The position numbers and the translations under genes were made by a program. Below the pieces are notes generated by a model. It ran no database searches, had not been told where the DNA came from, and worked only from the letters and a program-made list of their open reading frames with translations. From NCBI GenBank assembly GCA_030529205.1, contig JAUMXJ010000021.1:1-11108 (forward strand): a stretch of 11,108 bases of DNA, in the 5' to 3' direction. Shown piece after piece: positions 7,684 to 11,108 of the stretch; the stretch's first letter is position 1; the number at the start of each line of letters is the position of its first letter. The stretch is from Bacillota bacterium. GTDB taxonomy: Bacteria > Bacillota > Clostridia > Peptostreptococcales > Acidaminobacteraceae.

Positions 7684-7722
7684 ATCCCTGAAATCTGAAG
7701 ATATGACACGGCAATCAGGGAT
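7684..7722 (-). other. 8-bp inverted repeat spanning the stop codon of the 94-aa gene
   Basis: On the minus strand ATCCCTGA (7722-7715) pairs perfectly with TCAGGGAT (7691-7684) around a 23-base loop. The TGA of the left arm is the stop codon of the 94-aa gene. No T-run follows, so it is not an intrinsic terminator. It may be an mRNA processing or stability element, a weak attenuator, or chance. Confidence 0.5.
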
Positions 7723-7999
7723 CCACGCCGATATTCGCGGCTTTCTCTTCCCAGATCGATTTTCTGTCATTGGATCTGATTTGCCATTTTTCGATTTCAT
7801 CCGCCAAAAACGGATAGAACTCCAACGCATAGTAGCCGGTAGGCATATCGATTCCCAACATATCGCTGAAACAGAGAATAAAAAACTCCTCCAATTCATT
7901 TTCGTACTGGTGATTCAGCAAATGCACGGATTTTCTTTTCAAATCGAATGCACCGGAAAAGAATAATCTAATGTTCTTAAAAAAATTAATGATCTTCAT
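7715..7999 (-). CDS. Small conserved partner of the ArsA-like ATPase (cory-CC-star-like, lacking terminal CC)
   Basis: 94 aa from ATG at 7999, soluble and without a signal peptide. An amphipathic N-terminus (about 1-20) is followed by an acidic/aromatic core: EFF at 38-40, LGIDMPTGYYALEFYPFL at 48-65 and EIEKW at 68-72. That LG-x-x-x-P-x-x-YY-x-LE-x-YP pattern and the place directly upstream of an ArsA/Get3-type ATPase match, from memory, the small family named cory-CC-star, whose members end in two cysteines. This copy ends in GVDP and has only one internal cysteine (residue 43). Function of the family is unknown to me; cooperation with the ATPase is inferred from context. The frame is open to ATG at 8029, but that start would leave almost no leader after the predicted promoter. 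Neither start has a good ribosome site, so the start is uncertain by up to 10 residues. Confidence 0.65.
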   Translation of the reverse strand: MKIINFFKNIRLFFSGAFDLKRKSVHLLNHQYENELEEFFILCFSDMLGIDMPTGYYALEFYPFLADEIEKWQIRSNDRKSIWEEKAANIGVDP

Positions 8000-8043
8000 C
8001 GCTCTCATCAAATTCGAACTCGTCCGCATGAATACCCGCCGCT

Positions 8044-8073
8044 TTTATATGCGAATACATGCGAGGTTCTCAA
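8044..8073 (-). promoter_or_regulatory. Promoter of the small-protein/ArsA-like ATPase unit
   Basis: Minus strand: -35 TTGAGA (8068-8073), 18-base spacer, -10 TATAAA (8044-8049). Each box matches consensus at five of six bases. The -35 box starts within the T-tract of the cstA terminator. Predicted transcription start is near 8037, about 38 bases before the chosen ATG at 7999. Confidence 0.6.
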
Positions 8074-8105
8074 AAAAAGTTCGCACAGGCGATTGCCTGT
8101 GCGAA
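8072..8105 (-). terminator. Intrinsic terminator of cstA
   Basis: On the minus strand a perfect 11-bp stem TTCGCACAGGC / GCCTGTGCGAA with a 4-base loop (8080-8105) is followed by C and seven T residues. It starts 11 bases after the cstA stop codon. Strong, unambiguous terminator. Confidence 0.95.
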
Positions 8106-8115
8106 TATCCCAAAA

Positions 8116-9831
8116 CTATTTGTTCGGTTGTGCTTTTTCAAGCGGATTTTTTGTCATAAACGATTTAATTGCAAGCCCTGCAAGGATAAATGCCAGAATC
8201 ATCAAAGAGATTGCGAATGTCATCAGCACAATGGTACCGACCGCACTCTTTCCTGCAGCTGTCGCAGCCTGGATTGCAGTGATGTTTCCGTTGATGAGGA
8301 AGCCGAGCGCGGTGATGGTCACGACAAACATGAAAATCATCGGAAGGACGATCATTCCGTATGCCTTGCCTTCTTTTCTCAATGCAACGGCAATTGCAAT
8401 CAATGCGATTGCGGCAAGAAGCTGGTTCGCGGAACCGAAAATCGGCCAGATTACACTGTATCCGCTAAATCCGAGCCATCCGGAAACAGCAACGGTAATC
8501 AGTGTAGAGACATATCTGTTTGCGAGGAATTCGCCGACCGCTCCGCCTCTCGCTTTTCCGTCTGCACCTGTGAACGCTTCCTGGAAGATAAATCTTGCAA
8601 GTCTTGTCGCCGTGTCGAGCGATGTCAGGGCGAACGCTGAAATCGCAAGGGTGACGAATGTCTTACCGATTGCTATCGGAAGGCCGAATGAAGTCATGAA
8701 ATGTCCGAGCCCGCCGGAGAAAATCGCGATCGGAGTACCCTTCGCTTCGCCGATTGCAAGGTATGCAACGGTGATTACGGAAACGACGGCAAGCAGGCCC
8801 TCGATCAACATGGAACCGTAACCTACCAATTTGAGGTCTCTTTCATTGTCGAGCTGTTTGGATGTCGTTCCGGAACCTACAAGAGCGTGGAAACCTGAAA
8901 TCGCACCGCAGGCAACGGTTACAAACAACATAGGGAACATCCACTGCATTTTGGATCCCTCTCCGACCACAAAACTTGTGAATTCAGGAGCCACAATGGT
9001 CGGATTGTAAATGAAGATTCCGACCATACCGCCGATCAACATCGCGTACAGAAGGAATGAGTTGAGGTAGTCGCGCGGTTGCAGCAAAATCCATACCGGT
9101 GTTACCGAAGCGACAAAGATATACGCAAGCAGGAAGTACATCCAGAAGGTGTTGCTCAGAGCGAGCGGGAATACAGTTCCGAGCCAGATGGAAACCGCCA
9201 TTCCGATTACACCGAGCAGGGTTCCGAGCGCAAGGCTCATGCCCTTTCTGTAAACGAATATCCCGAATACGACCGCCAATGCGATGAACAGGAGCGATGC
9301 GGTTGCCGCAGCGCCTCCGCCGGCAGTTACGTCAGCAGCGCCCTCCTTAACAAGAGCCTCTTTCACGCCGAATGTGTTTGCAACAATGTTGGTAAATGCA
9401 GCAACAACCAGGATGAGCGTGAGCCATGCAAAGATTGCGAACAATACTTTTCCTGTTTTTCCGAGTGTTTGTCCGATTGATTCCCCGAGTGATCGTCCCT
9501 TATTTCGAACTGAAAGGAAGAGAGATCCCATATCGTGCACACCGCCAAAGAATACGGATCCGATAACAACCCAAAGGAATACCGGAAGCCAACCGAAGAC
9601 TGCAGCGGCAATCGGACCGACAATCGGTCCCGCACCTGCGATCGACGAGAAGTGGTGGCCGAGAAGCACCGGAGCTTTCGCCGGGCAATAGTCCACACCA
9701 TCGTTGATTTCGTGTGCAGGTGTCTGTCTTGATGGGTCAAAACCCCATTTTTTTGCGAGCCATGAGCCGTATGTTACATAGGCGATTAAGAAAACAACAG
9801 CGGCTATCAGCACTAGATAAATTGCACTCAT
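8116..9831 (-). CDS. cstA: CstA/BtsT-family carbon starvation protein (pyruvate or peptide permease)
   Basis: 571-aa polytopic membrane protein with more than a dozen hydrophobic segments over its whole length. Family landmarks in order: GHHFSSIAGAGPIVGP at 58-73, FGGVHDMGSL at 95-104, LQPRDYLN at 250-257, FHALVGSGTTSKQL at 314-327, SLDTATRLAR at 404-413 and WPIFGSANQLLA at 462-473. It is shorter than E. coli CstA (about 700 aa), as is usual for the Firmicute form. E. coli CstA and BtsT take up pyruvate with protons, and CstA has also been linked to peptide uptake; the substrate here is inferred. The ATG at 9831 is preceded by AAGGAG with a six-base spacer. Its neighbours are an unknown 168-aa gene 83 bases upstream and a strong terminator immediately downstream. 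No LytTR-type regulator or two-component system is present in the window. Confidence 0.94.
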   Translation of the reverse strand: MSAIYLVLIAAVVFLIAYVTYGSWLAKKWGFDPSRQTPAHEINDGVDYCPAKAPVLLGHHFSSIAGAGPIVGPIAAAVFGWLPVFLWVVIGSVFFGGVHDMGSLFLSVRNKGRSLGESIGQTLGKTGKVLFAIFAWLTLILVVAAFTNIVANTFGVKEALVKEGAADVTAGGGAAATASLLFIALAVVFGIFVYRKGMSLALGTLLGVIGMAVSIWLGTVFPLALSNTFWMYFLLAYIFVASVTPVWILLQPRDYLNSFLLYAMLIGGMVGIFIYNPTIVAPEFTSFVVGEGSKMQWMFPMLFVTVACGAISGFHALVGSGTTSKQLDNERDLKLVGYGSMLIEGLLAVVSVITVAYLAIGEAKGTPIAIFSGGLGHFMTSFGLPIAIGKTFVTLAISAFALTSLDTATRLARFIFQEAFTGADGKARGGAVGEFLANRYVSTLITVAVSGWLGFSGYSVIWPIFGSANQLLAAIALIAIAVALRKEGKAYGMIVLPMIFMFVVTITALGFLINGNITAIQAATAAGKSAVGTIVLMTFAISLMILAFILAGLAIKSFMTKNPLEKAQPNK

Positions 9832-9914
9832 TTTATTCTCCTTTCTCAGATACTTTTATGTCAATCTCTCCGAAATGCGTCTTCTCCGCACTTCAGATAG
9901 CATTGTCACCGTCA
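9832..9914 (-). promoter_or_regulatory. Leader region of cstA with a small hairpin
   Basis: This 83-bp gap holds an 8-bp stem on the minus strand (GAAGTGCG / CGCATTTC, one G-U pair, 7-base loop, 9872-9894) not followed by T residues, so it is not a terminator. A weak extended -10, TGC TATCTG (9894-9902), has a poor TTGGTT -35 18 bases upstream (9918-9923). A TTGACA further down is too close to the start codon to act as a -35. CstA may be read from the upstream gene or from this weak promoter. Confidence 0.3.
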
Positions 9915-10421
9915 TTAAACCAATTTCAGACGCTCAGCATCTCCTTGCGCCAATTTGTTTTCAAAAGCCTTTCCCGCCGACCGATCGATTACCATAACCT
10001 TCATATCCGCCCAGCCCCAAAAACCGAATTTGTAGCTTTTTCTGTACTTAAATTTCCGTATTTTTTTTATGAGTTCTTCATCCAAGGAGTCGCATTCCAC
10101 AATGAGTGTGATGACCGACGACATGTGTTCGTGATTCGGATTGACAATGTCGTCCAAGTGTTCTTTCAAATGCTCTATGACCGAGTCAAAATCACCGAGC
10201 GAAAAATGTCCTTCCGCCTTGTGCAGAAATATATGCTCAAAATTTGAAAACGCGTATATCTCCACTTTTTTGACCGCAAAATACCTGCTGTTTCTTCTAA
10301 AATACTTCCCGTATAACGAAAAAGTCCTGCCGCCCAGCTCAAAATTCTCACTGAAATCAAACATATGCTCGAGCATTTGTCTAATCTTCGCGGCTGTTCC
10401 CTGTCCCATCACCGTGTGCAT
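9915..10421 (-). CDS. Uncharacterised soluble protein, 168 aa
   Basis: I do not recognise this protein. It is 168 aa, with no membrane helix or signal peptide, rich in aromatic, basic and histidine residues. Notable patches are GKYFRRNSRYFAVKKVEIY at 38-56, a middle region NPNHEHMSSVITLIVEC at 94-110 that looks like a beta strand, KKIRKFKYRKSYKFGFWGWAD at 119-139 and a hydrophobic strand KVMVID at 141-146. The alternating strand/helix pattern suggests a compact alpha/beta domain. The frame is open to 10499, but ATG at 10421 is chosen because a consensus promoter lies inside the longer version and a GGGGA ribosome site sits a few bases before this ATG. It is divergent from the tail-anchored protein gene and 83 bases upstream of cstA in the same direction, so it may share a transcript with cstA. 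No function can be given. Confidence 0.75.
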   Translation of the reverse strand: MHTVMGQGTAAKIRQMLEHMFDFSENFELGGRTFSLYGKYFRRNSRYFAVKKVEIYAFSNFEHIFLHKAEGHFSLGDFDSVIEHLKEHLDDIVNPNHEHMSSVITLIVECDSLDEELIKKIRKFKYRKSYKFGFWGWADMKVMVIDRSAGKAFENKLAQGDAERLKLV

Positions 10422-10440
10422 AGATTCCCCTATATCAGTG

Positions 10441-10469
10441 ATTATAGACTTATGAGGCGATAATTGCAA
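10441..10469 (-). promoter_or_regulatory. Promoter of the 168-aa gene (and possibly cstA)
   Basis: Minus strand: -35 TTGCAA (10464-10469), 17-base spacer, perfect -10 TATAAT (10441-10446). Transcription should start near 10433, about 12 bases before the ATG at 10421, so the leader contains little more than the ribosome site. It rules out the longer reading frame that begins at 10499. Confidence 0.75.
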
Positions 10470-10551
10470 ATCATTTCCACTTGTTGTAGGAAAAAACATG
10501 AAACTTTTTATATATTTGATTCTCGTCCGAAAGGATGCCGGAATCCATCTA

Positions 10552-10560
10552 TGTTATAAT
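10552..10560 (+). promoter_or_regulatory. Extended -10 promoter of the tail-anchored protein gene
   Basis: Plus strand TGTTATAAT is a perfect extended -10 (TG, one base, TATAAT at 10555-10560). No good -35 is present at the expected distance, which is common for extended -10 promoters. The start point would be near 10567, right before the AGGAGG ribosome site (10568-10573), giving a leader of about 12 bases. Confidence 0.65.
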
Positions 10561-10578
10561 TTCAAATAGGAGGTCGCC

Positions 10579-11055
10579 ATGAAACAAAAGCGGAGGGATC
10601 TTGATCACGCAACGCCGCTACCGGCTCGCGATGTTGAGGAAAGGGGTAAGAAATCGAAATTCTACAGGCTTTCCTATCTATACCGATGGAAGGTTCTACG
10701 CAAATTTTCGCGCAACGAGGAGGATGAAGCGGTATTTCGTGAAATGGAGAAACTGATTTACAAAGCCGGGCTTCACTCGAAAATGGTGGTGGAAGACGAT
10801 CAATTCGTCCTCTACGTCCGAGAGAGTGAGTACGAGTACGCGAAATCTCTTGCTGAAGGCGCGGTAACCGCCGTATACGGAAAATCGGTGCCGGAGTATA
10901 TTTTGTTCAAGGACGACTTCGAATATAAAAACGAAAAATTCTATCAGGACCATTCTCAATCGAGAAGAATGCGTATCAATGCACGCATGAGCATGTTCAT
11001 TATGGCGATTGTGATCATCATCTCGATGATGATTGTCTACTATGTCACGCGTTAA
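10579..11055 (+). CDS. Uncharacterised protein with a single C-terminal membrane anchor, 158 aa
   Basis: I do not recognise this protein. It has 158 aa and starts at ATG 10579, with AGGAGG five bases upstream. The first 45 residues are strongly basic (KQKRR, RWKVLRK). A charged soluble domain at about 46-128 contains FREMEKLIYKAG at 53-64, a strand FVLYVR at 76-81 and a helix YEYAKSLAEG at 85-94; the helix-strand-helix layout is vaguely like small alpha/beta modules of the DUF2007 kind, a weak resemblance. Residues 137-155 form one hydrophobic helix (MSMFIMAIVIIISMMIVYY), preceded by RRMRINAR and followed only by VTR. By the positive-inside rule the bulk is cytoplasmic, so this is a tail-anchored protein. 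It is transcribed divergently from the 168-aa gene across a 157-bp gap with two promoters. Codon use looks like its neighbours. Confidence 0.85.
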   Translation: MKQKRRDLDHATPLPARDVEERGKKSKFYRLSYLYRWKVLRKFSRNEEDEAVFREMEKLIYKAGLHSKMVVEDDQFVLYVRESEYEYAKSLAEGAVTAVYGKSVPEYILFKDDFEYKNEKFYQDHSQSRRMRINARMSMFIMAIVIIISMMIVYYVTR

Positions 11056-11108
11056 TCCGCACGACGGGATTTAGAACGGCGATCGCGGACGACGCGACGC
11101 AATCGGAC
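11056..11108. other. Right-edge stretch, no gene callable
   Basis: These 53 bases are richer in G and C than the rest. All three minus-strand frames enter from the edge and stop here or just inside 11046-11055, so the tail of a convergent gene is possible, but the pieces (for example one ending in NPVVRINA, another in SKSRRAD) are too short to choose. No terminator for the plus-strand gene is visible. Confidence 0.2.

Noticed and set aside
7666..7899. 77-aa minus-strand frame overlapping the 94-aa gene
   Set aside because: Different frame of the same stretch, no ribosome site, and it disrupts the better pattern of the 94-aa protein.
7986..8060. 24-aa open frame with an acidic tail overlapping the start of the 94-aa gene
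   Set aside because: Its ATG lies between the -35 and -10 boxes of the predicted promoter, so it would not be on the transcript, and it has no ribosome site.
8093..8821. Plus-strand open frames (242 and 193 aa) opposite the 3' part of cstA
   Set aside because: They run antisense through conserved CstA motifs and across the cstA terminator region; shadows of a well-supported gene.
9872..9894. 8-bp hairpin between the 168-aa gene and cstA considered as a terminator
   Set aside because: The stem is followed by GGAGAGATTG on the minus strand, not a T-tract, so it should not terminate; kept only as a leader feature.

Overview
The window looks like a piece of chromosome from an anaerobic Firmicute of the class Clostridia. 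The evidence is a compact bcd-etfB-etfA operon of the butyrate-forming type, Clostridia-like AGGAGG ribosome binding sites, consensus sigma-A-type promoters, very short gaps and moderate base composition. I cannot name genus or species from sequence alone. No mobile element, phage gene, CRISPR array, rRNA or tRNA was seen.

Nearly everything is on the minus strand. Read in that direction (high to low coordinates), a 168-aa protein of unknown function comes first (9915-10421), followed by a CstA/BtsT-type carbon starvation/pyruvate permease (8116-9831) that ends in a clear intrinsic terminator. A promoter whose -35 box overlaps that terminator's T-tract then starts a small transcription unit: a 94-aa soluble protein (7715-7999) and an ArsA/Get3-type P-loop ATPase (6739-7656). 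The next promoter, with its -35 box on the ATPase stop codon, drives acyl-CoA dehydrogenase (bcd), etfB and etfA (3714-6669). A terminator and a three-copy 20-bp repeat follow. The last unit is a regulated-looking pair of half-size ABC transporters (20-3512) whose reading frames overlap by 8 bases. One gene is on the plus strand: a 158-aa protein with a single C-terminal membrane helix (10579-11055), divergent from the 168-aa protein.

Functionally, Bcd with EtfAB should reduce a short-chain enoyl-CoA such as crotonyl-CoA with NADH, probably bifurcating electrons to ferredoxin. CstA probably imports pyruvate or peptides, which would feed the same fermentative metabolism. The ABC pair should form a heterodimer of unknown substrate. 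The ArsA-like ATPase with its small partner is the least understood conserved unit here. I infer that the small protein belongs to the family I remember as cory-CC-star, but this copy lacks the terminal Cys-Cys pair.

The most useful second looks are: the small-protein/ATPase pair, including an 8-bp inverted repeat exactly on the small gene's TGA stop; the palindrome between the -35 and -10 boxes of the ABC operon; the 20-bp tandem repeat after etfA; and the divergent pair of uncharacterised genes at the right end. None is proof of a new system.
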